A stretch of DNA of 64,000 nucleotides from Oceanobacillus iheyensis HTE831 (lineage in GTDB: Bacteria > Bacillota > Bacilli > Bacillales > Amphibacillaceae): the NCBI RefSeq assembly GCF_000011245.1, contig NC_004193.1, positions 2,830,501-2,894,500 on the forward strand, given 5' to 3'. The notes beneath the pieces are model-generated. The model saw only the letters and a program-made list of their open reading frames with translations. It was not told the origin of the DNA and did no database searches. The stretch's first letter is position 1; each line of letters opens with the position of its first letter. Below, piece after piece: positions 1 to 8,699 of this stretch. Position numbers and translations under genes: made by a program.

Positions 1-728
1 GCCATTTTCAGAGCTTCAATAAAATAATTACCTACTGTCTCCACTCGATGTGAATCGGAGCCAATCGTTAATATTTCCCCACCCATCTGTTTGTATAGCT
101 TCAATAATTCAATCCGGGGGAAAGCTTCTCCTACCGACTGACTTGCAAACCCAGATGTATTTATCTCCAGTCCAATATCTCTTTTGATTGCTTGATGAAG
201 TACGTGACGAATAATCTCTTCCATATCTTTCACGTTATAATTTCCGATTTTAGCCATCGCATAGCGTTTTAATAAATCAAAATGTGCCAAAACATCAATA
301 TCTGCATTTGTTACTAATTTTAATACTTCTTCAAAATACCCTAAATAAGCTGCATGATTTTCTTTATCAAATAAATATTTTCTCAATTTTTCTTCCTGGA
401 TATTATGTATAGATCCTAATATAAAATCAAATTCTATCCCATCTAACGCTTCCTTATATTTATCTTTCATTAAGTGTGGTTCACACAGTTCTATTCCCAT
501 CTTGATCTTGAGATTATCCTGCCATTTTGATTTTGCGTGTTGAATATCTGAAATATATTTTGAGAAATCCATATGTCCATAAGTTGGCGCTTTTGGATTC
601 ACCGAAAAATGCTCAGTAAAACAAATTTCATCGATTCCTTTCTCGACTGCCTTTGCACACACTTCATCCATAACTGCTTTAGAATCAAAAGAATTATTTG
701 TGTGATGATGATAATCGGTCCAGTACAT
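1..728 (-). CDS. PHP-domain phosphoesterase, HisJ/histidinol-phosphatase family (3' end cut by window)
   Basis: Open from an ATG at 728 to the window edge, about 242 codons with no stop, so the C-terminus is missing. A strong AGAAGGAGG ribosome site precedes the start. The N-terminus has the metal-binding YHHHT motif of PHP phosphoesterases (residues about 6-10), followed by a GIDEICFTEH stretch, a GSIH motif and a late GSDSHR motif near the cut end. This order is typical of the HisJ family, about 265 residues long, which hydrolyses phosphate monoesters such as L-histidinol phosphate. No his genes lie beside it; it diverges from a beta-glucoside PTS operon, so a role in histidine synthesis is not supported by context. 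Confidence 0.85.
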   Translation of the reverse strand, partial: MYWTDYHHHTNNSFDSKAVMDEVCAKAVEKGIDEICFTEHFSVNPKAPTYGHMDFSKYISDIQHAKSKWQDNLKIKMGIELCEPHLMKDKYKEALDGIEFDFILGSIHNIQEEKLRKYLFDKENHAAYLGYFEEVLKLVTNADIDVLAHFDLLKRYAMAKIGNYNVKDMEEIIRHVLHQAIKRDIGLEINTSGFASQSVGEAFPRIELLKLYKQMGGEILTIGSDSHRVETVGNYFIEALKM

Positions 729-906
729 ATAAATACCTCCTTCTTCTTTATAGACTACCTTATTTTTATAAAAAGTTACATGAATCATTTTTTATGAACT
801 GTTACCTTGACGATTGATTATAGATAACTCATTATCTCTTCTAAGTGCAGTAAAAATAAAGGTTACAATCTTTTCCGTTACACAGCGGAAAAACAATCGA
901 TATATT

Positions 907-920
907 TGTAACCGTTTTCT
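907..920 (+). promoter_or_regulatory. cre box (CcpA site) upstream of the beta-glucoside PTS operon
   Basis: TGTAACCGTTTTCT matches the consensus TGWAANCGNTNWCA at every position except the last. It lies about 50 bp upstream of the EIIB gene, as expected for catabolite repression. It overlaps the right arm of an 8-bp inverted repeat GGTTACAA (861-868) / TTGTAACC (906-913). A second repeat, TTTTCCG (871-877) / CGGAAAA (886-892), is nested inside and could be the binding site of the LicR-type activator encoded downstream (inference). Confidence 0.6.
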
Positions 921-967
921 TATTACAATAGAACTATAGATAGACAAACACAAGGAGGAAATCAACG

Positions 968-1273
968 ATGAAACATATTCTATTAGCCTGCTCTTCAGGC
1001 ATGTCGACTAGTTTACTAGTATCAAAAATGGAGGAGGCAGCATCCAAACAAGGTCTGGAAGTAAAAATTTGGGCAGTTGCTCAAGACAAAGCTTTTTCTG
1101 AATTAGAAAACGCAGATGTTCTTTTAATTGGTCCACAAATGCGTTTTCTTAAAAAGAAATTCGAAAAAGCTGGCGCAGAGGCAAATGTCCCCATCGATGT
1201 TATTGATCCAGTAGCTTATGGCCGTGTAGATGGAGAAGCTGTTTTAAACAAAGCATTGTCATTAATGCCTTAA
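968..1273 (+). CDS. licB: PTS lactose/cellobiose-family EIIB component
   Basis: A 101-residue cytoplasmic phosphotransferase subunit. The active-site cysteine is Cys8 in the N-terminal LLACSSGMSTSLL loop, the hallmark of cellobiose/lichenan EIIB. It accepts phosphate from EIIA and passes it to the sugar during transport by EIIC. The start is fixed by AAGGAGGAA at 952-960. It is the first gene of a cluster encoding EIIB, EIIC, EIIA, a GH1 phospho-beta-glucosidase and a LicR-like regulator. The subunit set matches the B. subtilis lic operon, but GH1 replaces the GH4 enzyme LicH. Substrate is inferred to be cellobiose or another beta-glucoside. Confidence 0.93.
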   Translation: MKHILLACSSGMSTSLLVSKMEEAASKQGLEVKIWAVAQDKAFSELENADVLLIGPQMRFLKKKFEKAGAEANVPIDVIDPVAYGRVDGEAVLNKALSLMP

Positions 1274-1325
1274 CTTCATCGATGACTACTCCTCAGGAAG
1301 AAAAATGACAAAGGAGGAAAGAACA

Positions 1326-2579
1326 TTGGAAAACAGTAAATTTATGCAAGTGTTGGAGAACTTTTTACTACCGATTGCAGATAAATTAAATAACAACCGT
1401 TATCTATCTGCATTACGTGACGGATTTATGGTCGCATTACCACTGATTATTTTTGGGTCTATATTTGTGGTAATCGCTAACTTCCCTTTTTTAGATAGGC
1501 TCTTAAGTGAAGACGCCTATGCTGCCTATCAGAATGCACTTGGACCTGCTTCAGCATCAACACTAAGTATTATGGGATTATTTGTTATTATAGGAATAGG
1601 ATATAAATTAACCGAACATTACAAAGGTGAAGCAATTTACGGTGGTGTAGTAGCGATTGCCGCATTTATAATTCTTACACCTCAAGTGTTAGAAGGAGTT
1701 GCTGGTGTTATTCCTGCTTCCTCTCTAGGAGCAGAAGGAATGTTTTTAGGAATTTTCACCGCTTTTATATCCGCGGAATTATACAGATTTTTTGTACAGA
1801 AAGATTTAATGATAAAAATGCCCGCTGGTGTACCAGCTGCCGTTTCCAAATCATTTAGTGCTCTTATTCCAATTGCTTTAACACTATCTGTATTTTTATT
1901 CGTTCGCATAGTAATGAGTTTCACACCTTTTGATACAGTTCAAAATTTTATTTACACAATCATTCAAGAGCCATTAACGCAATTAGGTAGTGGACTGCCT
2001 GCAACGATCATAGCAGTATTATTAATCCAAATCTTTTGGTTCTTCGGTTTACACGGACAAATTATCGTGAATTCTGTATTTGATCCAATTTGGTACGCAT
2101 TAAATGAACAAAATTTATCTGCTTTTCAAAACGGTACAGAATTGCCAAATATTATTACCAAACAATTTATCGATTCATTCTTAGTTGGTATGGGTGGATC
2201 TGGAATGACACTTGCAGTAGTAATCTTAATTATTCTAATTGGACGAAGTAGACAATTAAAAGAACTCGGGAAATTAGGTGGCCCACCAGGGGTATTTAAT
2301 GTAAACGAACCAATCATCTTTGGTCTACCAATTATTATGAATCCATTAGTACTAATACCATGGCTAGTTGCACCTGTTGTTATAACAGTAATCACCTATA
2401 TATCGATGTCAATAGGACTTGTTCCGAAACCAGCCGGTATTATCGTTCCATGGACAACACCACCGTTATTAAGTGGATTCTTAGCAACTGGAAACGCTTG
2501 GGCAAGGTGCCGTGTTACAAGCGGTAAACTTAGTAATAGTAATGGGAATATGGTGGCCATTCTTAAAGATTTTGGATAA
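1326..2579 (+). CDS. licC: PTS lactose/cellobiose-family EIIC permease, C-terminus frameshifted
   Basis: Membrane permease subunit of the beta-glucoside PTS, with many hydrophobic segments and the GLHGQIIVNSV and NVNEPIIFGLPIIMNP signatures of cellobiose EIIC. I prefer the UUG at 1326 over the ATG at 1305 because AAAGGAGG (1310-1317) lies inside the longer reading and is 8 bases from the UUG; MENSKFMQVLENFL is also the usual family start. After LATGNAW near 2500 the frame runs into non-family sequence and stops at 2579. One base forward, the expected tail resumes (GAVLQAVNLVIV, then WWPFLKILDKNYYEKEK) and stops at 2643. Removing one G from GGG at 2500-2502 would restore about 438 residues. 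Confidence 0.85.
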   Translation: MENSKFMQVLENFLLPIADKLNNNRYLSALRDGFMVALPLIIFGSIFVVIANFPFLDRLLSEDAYAAYQNALGPASASTLSIMGLFVIIGIGYKLTEHYKGEAIYGGVVAIAAFIILTPQVLEGVAGVIPASSLGAEGMFLGIFTAFISAELYRFFVQKDLMIKMPAGVPAAVSKSFSALIPIALTLSVFLFVRIVMSFTPFDTVQNFIYTIIQEPLTQLGSGLPATIIAVLLIQIFWFFGLHGQIIVNSVFDPIWYALNEQNLSAFQNGTELPNIITKQFIDSFLVGMGGSGMTLAVVILIILIGRSRQLKELGKLGGPPGVFNVNEPIIFGLPIIMNPLVLIPWLVAPVVITVITYISMSIGLVPKPAGIIVPWTTPPLLSGFLATGNAWARCRVTSGKLSNSNGNMVAILKDFG

Positions 2580-2676
2580 GAATTACTACGAAAAAGAAAA
2601 AACTAGCGAAAATAATTCTGATGCAGTGAAAAAAACTTCATAAATCAGGATCCAAGCTAACACAGAGGTGATGAAC

Positions 2677-2988
2677 ATGAATCAGACACAATTAACAGAA
2701 ACTGCATTTCAAATCATCCTTTTTGCAGGAAATGGCAAATCAAGTGCGATGGAAGCAATACATGCAGCAAAGGAAGGAAATTTTGCAGTGGCAGATGATC
2801 TAATTAAAACTGCGAGTGATGAATTAACAAATGCGCATAACTTTCAAACAAAACTTTTGCACGATGAAGCCAATGGAGATAAAAAGGACATCAATCTTAT
2901 CCTTATTCATTCACAAGATCACTTAATGAATGCGATGACCATTAAAGACTTAGCAATCGAAATCATAGATATATACAGAAATAAGTAG
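2677..2988 (+). CDS. licA: PTS lactose/cellobiose-family EIIA component
   Basis: A 103-residue helical phosphocarrier that relays phosphate from HPr to EIIB. The phosphorylated histidine is His78 in LIHSQDHLMNAMT, the conserved HxQDHLM motif of this family. The ATG at 2677 is chosen over the in-frame GTG at 2668 because GAGGTG at 2665-2670 is the ribosome site and sits 6 bases upstream. It lies 33 bp after the restored end of the EIIC gene and 13 bp before the glucosidase gene, so it is within the same operon. Confidence 0.93.
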   Translation: MNQTQLTETAFQIILFAGNGKSSAMEAIHAAKEGNFAVADDLIKTASDELTNAHNFQTKLLHDEANGDKKDINLILIHSQDHLMNAMTIKDLAIEIIDIYRNK

Positions 2989-3001
2989 TGGAGGTTTTAC
3001 T

Positions 3002-4399
3002 ATGACAGAACAAAACTATCAATTTCCTGCTGGATTCTGGTGGGGCAGTGCAACTTCTGCAACACAGATTGAAGGTGCAGCAAATCAATATGGAAAAGGA
3101 CAAAATATATGGGATCACTGGTATAACATACAACCTGAACGATTTTATAATCAAGTTGGTCCAGAGCATACTTCTGACTTTTACCATCGCTATAAAGAAG
3201 ACATTGCCTTAATGAAAGAATTCGGACATAATTCATTCCGTCTTTCTATATCTTGGTCGAGGCTAATTCCAGATGGAGTAGGTGAAGTAAATGAAGAGGC
3301 TGTATCGTTCTATCATAATGTTATTGATGAATTAATCGCCAATGATATCGAACCTTTTGTCAATCTGTTTCATTTTGATATGCCGCTCCCATTGCAAGAA
3401 ATTGGTGGCTGGGAAAATCGTGAAGTTATAGAAATGTATCGTCAATATGCGAAAAAAGCATTCGAATTATTTGGAGATAAAGTAAAAAAATGGTTTACAT
3501 TTAACGAACCAATCGTACCAGTTGAAGGTGGATACCTATATAACTTCCATTACCCAAATGTTGTAGATGCAAAAAGAGCAATACAAGTTGCTTACCATAC
3601 CATTATAGCTCATGCAACTGCCGTTCAGACTTTTAAAGAATTGAATATTGAAAATGGAAAAATTGGTATTATCTTAAACTTAACACCATCTTATCCAAGA
3701 AGTGAAAACACAGCTGATCAAAAAGCTGCGCATATCGCTGATCTATTCTTTAATCGCAGTTTCTTAGATCCTGCTGTACTAGGAGAGTACCCAGAAGATT
3801 TAATTAACCTTTTAAAAGAACATAATCACCTTCCACAAACAGAGGATGGAGATGCAGGATTAATCAAGGAAAACACGATTGATATTTTAGGGGTGAATTA
3901 CTATCAACCTAGAAGAGTAAAGGCAAAAGATAATTTGCCAAATCCGTACAGTCCTTTTATGCCTGACTGGTTCTTTGATTCATATGAAATGCCAGGAAGA
4001 CGCATGAATGAATATCGAGGATGGGAAATCTATGAAAAAGGTGTCTATGATATTATGATTAATCTAAAAGAAAACTACCATAATATCGAATCATTTATTT
4101 CAGAAAATGGTATGGGTGTTCAAGGCGAAGAACATTTTATCGAGAATGGACAAATTCAAGATGATTACCGAATCACCTTTATCAAAGATCACTTGAAATG
4201 GCTACACCGAGCGATTGATGAGGGTTGTAATGCGAAAGGCTATCACCTTTGGACAACAATGGATAACTGGTCATGGTCAAACGCTTATAAAAATCGCTAC
4301 GGATTCTTTTCTGTAAATATTGACACAATGGAACGAACTCCGAAGAAAAGTGCCTATTGGTTTAAACAAATAAGTGAACAAAATGGATTTCACGCATAG
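3002..4399 (+). CDS. GH1 6-phospho-beta-glucosidase
   Basis: A 465-residue cytoplasmic glycosidase that hydrolyses phosphorylated beta-glucosides delivered by the PTS to glucose 6-phosphate and an aglycone or glucose. The GH1 N-terminal signature FPAGFWWGSATSATQIEG is at residues 8-25. The acid/base is Glu169 in TFNEP and the nucleophile is Glu368 in ISENGMG. Length is normal for bacterial BglA/BglH enzymes. A GGAGG site lies 7-8 bases before the ATG. Its place between EIIA and the LicR-type regulator shows the PTS substrate is a beta-glucoside. Confidence 0.94.
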   Translation: MTEQNYQFPAGFWWGSATSATQIEGAANQYGKGQNIWDHWYNIQPERFYNQVGPEHTSDFYHRYKEDIALMKEFGHNSFRLSISWSRLIPDGVGEVNEEAVSFYHNVIDELIANDIEPFVNLFHFDMPLPLQEIGGWENREVIEMYRQYAKKAFELFGDKVKKWFTFNEPIVPVEGGYLYNFHYPNVVDAKRAIQVAYHTIIAHATAVQTFKELNIENGKIGIILNLTPSYPRSENTADQKAAHIADLFFNRSFLDPAVLGEYPEDLINLLKEHNHLPQTEDGDAGLIKENTIDILGVNYYQPRRVKAKDNLPNPYSPFMPDWFFDSYEMPGRRMNEYRGWEIYEKGVYDIMINLKENYHNIESFISENGMGVQGEEHFIENGQIQDDYRITFIKDHLKWLHRAIDEGCNAKGYHLWTTMDNWSWSNAYKNRYGFFSVNIDTMERTPKKSAYWFKQISEQNGFHA

Positions 4400-4418
4400 A
4401 TATAGATAAAGAATAGAT

Positions 4419-4457
4419 AGAAGGAGTTGTTTTTATGATAAAAAACAACTCCCTTCT
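4419..4457 (+). other. Intercistronic hairpin before the LicR-type gene
   Basis: AGAAGGAGTTGTTTTT pairs with the AAAAACAACTCCCTTCT arm across a short ATGATA-type loop, with one bulged base. No U-run follows, so it is not a standard terminator. It may attenuate or process the transcript between the glucosidase gene and the regulator gene (inference). Confidence 0.45.
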
Positions 4458-4480
4458 CTACGTTAAGGAGGTGGATTAAA

Positions 4481-6427
4481 ATGGACACTAGATTACGTGT
4501 AATGTTAAAGGAATTCATTCAGGCAAAAGCCCCACTAACAAGCACTTTTATTGCGAATATTAACCAAGTGACTTCACGAACAACGCGAGATGATATAAAA
4601 AAATTAAACCAACACATTCAATTACATGGAGCAGTGATTCAATCCATCAAAGGAAAAGGGTATCAATTATCTATTCAAAATGAAGATACATTTCATCGTT
4701 TTTTAACCATGGAATGGAATGAAGACATGGATTCCCGAAAAACCCCAAACACTCCAGAACAACGCGTCAAATATATCGTTAGACGTTTATTATTTACAAT
4801 GGATTACATAAAACTAGAACAATTAGCAGACGAGATGTATATTAGTAAATCTACCATTCAAAATGATATGAAATTAGTACGGCAACAATTAAATCCTTTT
4901 GAGTTAGATATACATGTTAAACCTAGTCATGGGATTAAAATAATTGGAGAAGAAATAAAAATTCGATTTTGCATGGCAGAATTTTTTGTTGATCGAGAGA
5001 ACCATTCACACGCAGATGTAAAAACACATTGTGAATTTGTTACACTACCAGACCAACAAATGAGTATGATTAAAAATATAATTATCCAACAACTGGACTC
5101 ACATCAAATGACCTTATCAGATATTGCCATCCATAATCTGTTTATTCATATTGCTATTGCCGTCTTACGTATTAGAGACGGACACCCTATCGACTTTAAT
5201 GCAGCACACAGAGAAGAAATGCAAGATATGAAGGACACAAAAGCATATTTTGTCGCAGAAAAGATCGTAGAAGATACAGAAAAACAATTACACTTATCTT
5301 TTCCTAAGACAGAAACAACTTATGTTGCTTTGCATCTTCTCGGTACAAAAATGGTTGGCTCCACCAATATAGATAGTACGGATATTGAATCTATATTAGA
5401 TCCTTCTATTTATAAACTCATAATGCTCTCATTGGAAAAGATTGAGGAGGAAATGCATCTCGGTATAAGTCAAGATACAGAGTTAATGATTAGTCTTGGG
5501 ATGCATTTAAAGCCTGCAATGAATCGATACAAGTATGGCATGAACATACGTAACCCTATGCTTACACATATTAAGAAGAACTACCCACTTGCTTTTCAAG
5601 CTGCTGTTTATGCAGGAGTTGTTATCGAAGAGAAAACCGATATAACAATTGATGAAAATGAAATTGGCTACCTCGCGCTACACATTGGTGCAGCAATGGA
5701 GAGAAACAAATTGAGAAAAGGACCAAAGCGTTGTCTCGTTGTGTGTGCATCTGGTATGGGTACTGCACAATTAATATACTATAAATTAAAGTCAAAATTT
5801 GAAGGACAAATGGAAGTAGTGGGAACTACGGAATATTATCGTCTACGTGATTATCCACTTGATGATATCGACCTGATTATTTCATCTATTCCCATCAAGG
5901 AAGACCTATGTATTCCTGTTATAGAAGTTAATGCAATTATCGAAGAAGAAGATTTACAACATATTCAATCATTTATTTCTGGTAAAAAAACAAATCTACT
6001 ATCCCAATATTTGCATGAATCGAATATCTTTTTAAATCTTGAAGCTTCTTCTAAACAAGATGTACTGGAACATATGACAGCACATGTAATAGAGAACGAA
6101 TTCGTAGACACGGATCTGTTAGATTCCATTTACGAACGAGAAAAGATTGCTCCGACCGCATTTGGAAATCTAGTGGCTATTCCACATCCACTAACACCAA
6201 AATCAGATCAAACGTTCATTTCTATTGCGACGTTACGCGAACCTATTATATGGTCTGATAAAACGGTACAATTCATTTGTCTATTAAGCGTAAAAAGAAA
6301 CAGTCAGGAAGATTTACAATCCTTATATGAAACCCTCGGAAAAATAATCGACCGTCCATCGATTATTCAAAAGCTAGTAAAGGCAAAAGATAAGAATGCT
6401 TTCATCGAGATTATTGAGCAAGTTTAA
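4481..6427 (+). CDS. licR: LicR-type PRD transcriptional activator with PTS EIIB and EIIA domains
   Basis: A 648-residue PTS-regulated activator. Order: N-terminal helix-turn-helix (about 1-65), Mga-type HTH (about 95-150), PRD1 (about 185-290, conserved His223 and His285), PRD2 (about 300-405, His342 and His401), EIIB-like domain with CASGMGT and Cys422, and a fructose-type EIIA domain with His569 in VAIPHPL. Phosphorylation at these residues by HPr and the sugar-specific EII proteins tunes activity in LicR/ManR relatives. It is encoded downstream of the structural genes, whose upstream inverted repeats are candidate targets. An AAGGAGGTGG ribosome site fixes the start. Confidence 0.93.
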   Translation: MDTRLRVMLKEFIQAKAPLTSTFIANINQVTSRTTRDDIKKLNQHIQLHGAVIQSIKGKGYQLSIQNEDTFHRFLTMEWNEDMDSRKTPNTPEQRVKYIVRRLLFTMDYIKLEQLADEMYISKSTIQNDMKLVRQQLNPFELDIHVKPSHGIKIIGEEIKIRFCMAEFFVDRENHSHADVKTHCEFVTLPDQQMSMIKNIIIQQLDSHQMTLSDIAIHNLFIHIAIAVLRIRDGHPIDFNAAHREEMQDMKDTKAYFVAEKIVEDTEKQLHLSFPKTETTYVALHLLGTKMVGSTNIDSTDIESILDPSIYKLIMLSLEKIEEEMHLGISQDTELMISLGMHLKPAMNRYKYGMNIRNPMLTHIKKNYPLAFQAAVYAGVVIEEKTDITIDENEIGYLALHIGAAMERNKLRKGPKRCLVVCASGMGTAQLIYYKLKSKFEGQMEVVGTTEYYRLRDYPLDDIDLIISSIPIKEDLCIPVIEVNAIIEEEDLQHIQSFISGKKTNLLSQYLHESNIFLNLEASSKQDVLEHMTAHVIENEFVDTDLLDSIYEREKIAPTAFGNLVAIPHPLTPKSDQTFISIATLREPIIWSDKTVQFICLLSVKRNSQEDLQSLYETLGKIIDRPSIIQKLVKAKDKNAFIEIIEQV

Positions 6428-6440
6428 AGCAGACCTAGAA

Positions 6441-6471
6441 AAAAAAGCGAGTCTCCGTCACTTGGAGACTC
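6441..6471 (-). terminator. Rho-independent terminator of manA
   Basis: GAGTCTCC (6449-6456) pairs with GGAGACTC (6464-6471). Read on the minus strand the stem is followed by a run of eight T, so it terminates the leftward manA transcript. The plus side lacks a clear U-run. Confidence 0.85.
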
Positions 6472-6509
6472 ACTAATACTCAATTAAAGCGTTAATTTCC
6501 CTTTCGATA

Positions 6510-7469
6510 TTAAGAAGGATGAGATACGATACACTCTGCATTTCCTTCCAGTTCATATGTTTTTATTCCTTGAGGCAATATAAAGTTTGATCCTTTCTCA
6601 ATCGTAAACTTTTTATCACCTATCTTAACTGTACCTGTTCCTTCAATCACACTTATTTGTAAAAAGTCTTTATCGAGAATTTTAGTTACATTTCCTTGTA
6701 TTTCCCAATGATAAACTGTAAAATATTCCGCTTCAATTAACTTTCGAATCGATAAGTCCTCTTGCACTTCTTCTATTGGTTTAATTTGAACGTCTTGGTG
6801 CGGAACCATCGTCACTTCTTTCGCTTTTTGTAAATGCAGTTCACGTTTATTCCCTTCTGAATCTTTACGATCATAATCATACACACGATATGTAACATCG
6901 GAACTTTGCTGTGTCTCGAGAATAACGATCCCTTTTCCGATTGCATGTATAGTACCGCTAGGCACATGAACGAAATCCCCCTTTGCAACGGGTACTCGTT
7001 TTAATAATTGATCCCACTCTCCTTGATCAATCATCTGATTTAATTCTTCTTTTGTCGCTGCATGGTGACCTAAAATAAGCTCCGCATCAGGCTCTGCATC
7101 TAGAACATACCAGCATTCTGTTTTCCCGTAAGATTCATTTTCTACTTCCCGTGCATATGTATCGTCAGGATGCACTTGAACAGATAAATCATCATTAGCA
7201 TCTAATATTTTTATCAGTAATGGATAAGCATCATTCGAATCCTGTTGTTTATTAAACAGCTCCCCATGATTTTCCCACGCATCTACAAGTGTACTCCCTT
7301 GTAAAGGACCATTTATAATTTTATTCGGCCCATTTTTATGCGCAGATATCACCCATGCTTCTCCTGTTTGCTCATATGAGCTCTTATATCCAAATAATTG
7401 ATTTAGTTTTTTACCTCCCCATATTCTTTCTTGCATGACTGGTTCTAAGAAAATTGGTTCTTGATACAT
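6510..7469 (-). CDS. manA: Mannose-6-phosphate isomerase, class I
   Basis: A 319-residue zinc enzyme interconverting mannose 6-phosphate and fructose 6-phosphate. Zinc ligands are visible at His100 in QVHPDD, Glu118 in KTECWYV and His175 in VPSGTIHAIGKG; the length is that of the short Bacillus ManA type. The start follows GAGGGG with normal spacing, and a TATAATAATAAG box lies upstream on the minus strand. It converges on the licR-type gene and is monocistronic with its own terminator. No mannose transporter is adjacent, so it may serve general mannose or cell-wall sugar metabolism. Confidence 0.95.
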   Translation of the reverse strand: MYQEPIFLEPVMQERIWGGKKLNQLFGYKSSYEQTGEAWVISAHKNGPNKIINGPLQGSTLVDAWENHGELFNKQQDSNDAYPLLIKILDANDDLSVQVHPDDTYAREVENESYGKTECWYVLDAEPDAELILGHHAATKEELNQMIDQGEWDQLLKRVPVAKGDFVHVPSGTIHAIGKGIVILETQQSSDVTYRVYDYDRKDSEGNKRELHLQKAKEVTMVPHQDVQIKPIEEVQEDLSIRKLIEAEYFTVYHWEIQGNVTKILDKDFLQISVIEGTGTVKIGDKKFTIEKGSNFILPQGIKTYELEGNAECIVSHPS

Positions 7470-7592
7470 GCTTTTTCATCCCCTCAAACGCTTTTGTATA
7501 CTTATTATTATAACAAATCTGGATGTTTCCTTGTTTGATTTTCAGCACTGGAATTTGCAACTAATTTAATTGAAGAAGGAATAGCGCTTGGA

Positions 7593-8699
7593 CTATTCCT
7601 CCTCCCAATCTTTAAAATTATCGTTATTTAAATTTCTCAATTTACCGTTATTTTCTATTACAGCTTCTACTTCTACATTCACATTAATGTTTGGATAAAC
7701 TTCATTTACAAAGTTTTTTAGTTCTGCATTGGTGTATCTTGTACGCAGACGATTGCTTATTCCTAATATATCAACTTGTTGCTCTTGCAATTTTTGCACA
7801 AGCTGCAAGGTCTCACGTTCGATTTTTTCCTCAAACATTTGTTTAATATCTTTATCCGCTAAATCATCCTCTGCTTCAGCAACAATTAATACAAATTCTA
7901 ATTTTATCGTTAAATCAATCTCTTCTCCACGCTTGTTATAATCGTAATTCACATCCCTGTCTACCAACTCGACATTCGTTGTATCATCTATAGTAACAAA
8001 GGTTTTTATTACTTCTTCATTATCCAGCAAATTCATAATCATAACTTCAACGGAACTTATTGTGTCAACAATTTTTCCATTTTTTAATACCGATGCACCT
8101 AGATAATCCATGGTTAAATCTTTATTAGATCCAATTAACGGGACTGCAATGTCGGTAGTGTATGAATTTATTCCCCGATACAGTTCCCATAAGCTTACTT
8201 CTGGATCATAAATATCCCACCCTACTTGCTTTTCAAGAAATCCAAAAATTGGCGTACCTACTTCTTCAAAATTACTAATCATCATCTCCATATATTTGTT
8301 CATATCCTCATCTATAAATGCAACAGCTGGTGAAGCTGGCATATCACGCATTCTAATAAACGTATTAATAATTTTCTCGATTCCTTCTTCACCTAATTTC
8401 TCATCTATTACGACAAAATCAATATGTTCCAAATCAATGGTCGTTTCGATTTTTTTCCGTATTTGTTCGGTAGCGTCTAATACCGTTGCTCCCTTACCAT
8501 CCACCTTCGCCAAGTTTCTTTGTTCAGAAACGACGGATACAGGAATAATGAAATATACATGAAATAAATCTTCTTCCTTCGTCACTCCCATCATAATCGG
8601 CATAGAACGATAGTTAATATCACGGGAGTCCCAACACCCTGATAGTATTATTAACGTAAGCAATGTGCATAGAAGTTTCAACCAATACTTAGATTTCAT
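7593..8699 (-). CDS. Ger(x)C family germinant-receptor lipoprotein (C subunit)
   Basis: A 368-residue lipoprotein with a signal peptide ending in the lipobox LSGC (Cys22) followed by WDSRDIN, the conserved start of mature GerAC/GerBC/GerKC proteins. It is the third gene of a GerA-GerB-GerC type operon; its start overlaps the end of the B-subunit gene by 11 bases, which implies translational coupling. In spores the C subunit sits on the outer face of the inner membrane and is needed for receptor function. The specific germinant cannot be told from sequence. Confidence 0.93.
   Translation of the reverse strand: MKSKYWLKLLCTLLTLIILSGCWDSRDINYRSMPIMMGVTKEEDLFHVYFIIPVSVVSEQRNLAKVDGKGATVLDATEQIRKKIETTIDLEHIDFVVIDEKLGEEGIEKIINTFIRMRDMPASPAVAFIDEDMNKYMEMMISNFEEVGTPIFGFLEKQVGWDIYDPEVSLWELYRGINSYTTDIAVPLIGSNKDLTMDYLGASVLKNGKIVDTISSVEVMIMNLLDNEEVIKTFVTIDDTTNVELVDRDVNYDYNKRGEEIDLTIKLEFVLIVAEAEDDLADKDIKQMFEEKIERETLQLVQKLQEQQVDILGISNRLRTRYTNAELKNFVNEVYPNINVNVEVEAVIENNGKLRNLNNDNFKDWEEE

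Noticed and set aside
573..797. Plus-strand ORF of 74 codons
   Set aside because: Antisense shadow of the PHP phosphoesterase gene, no ribosome site and no family-like sequence.
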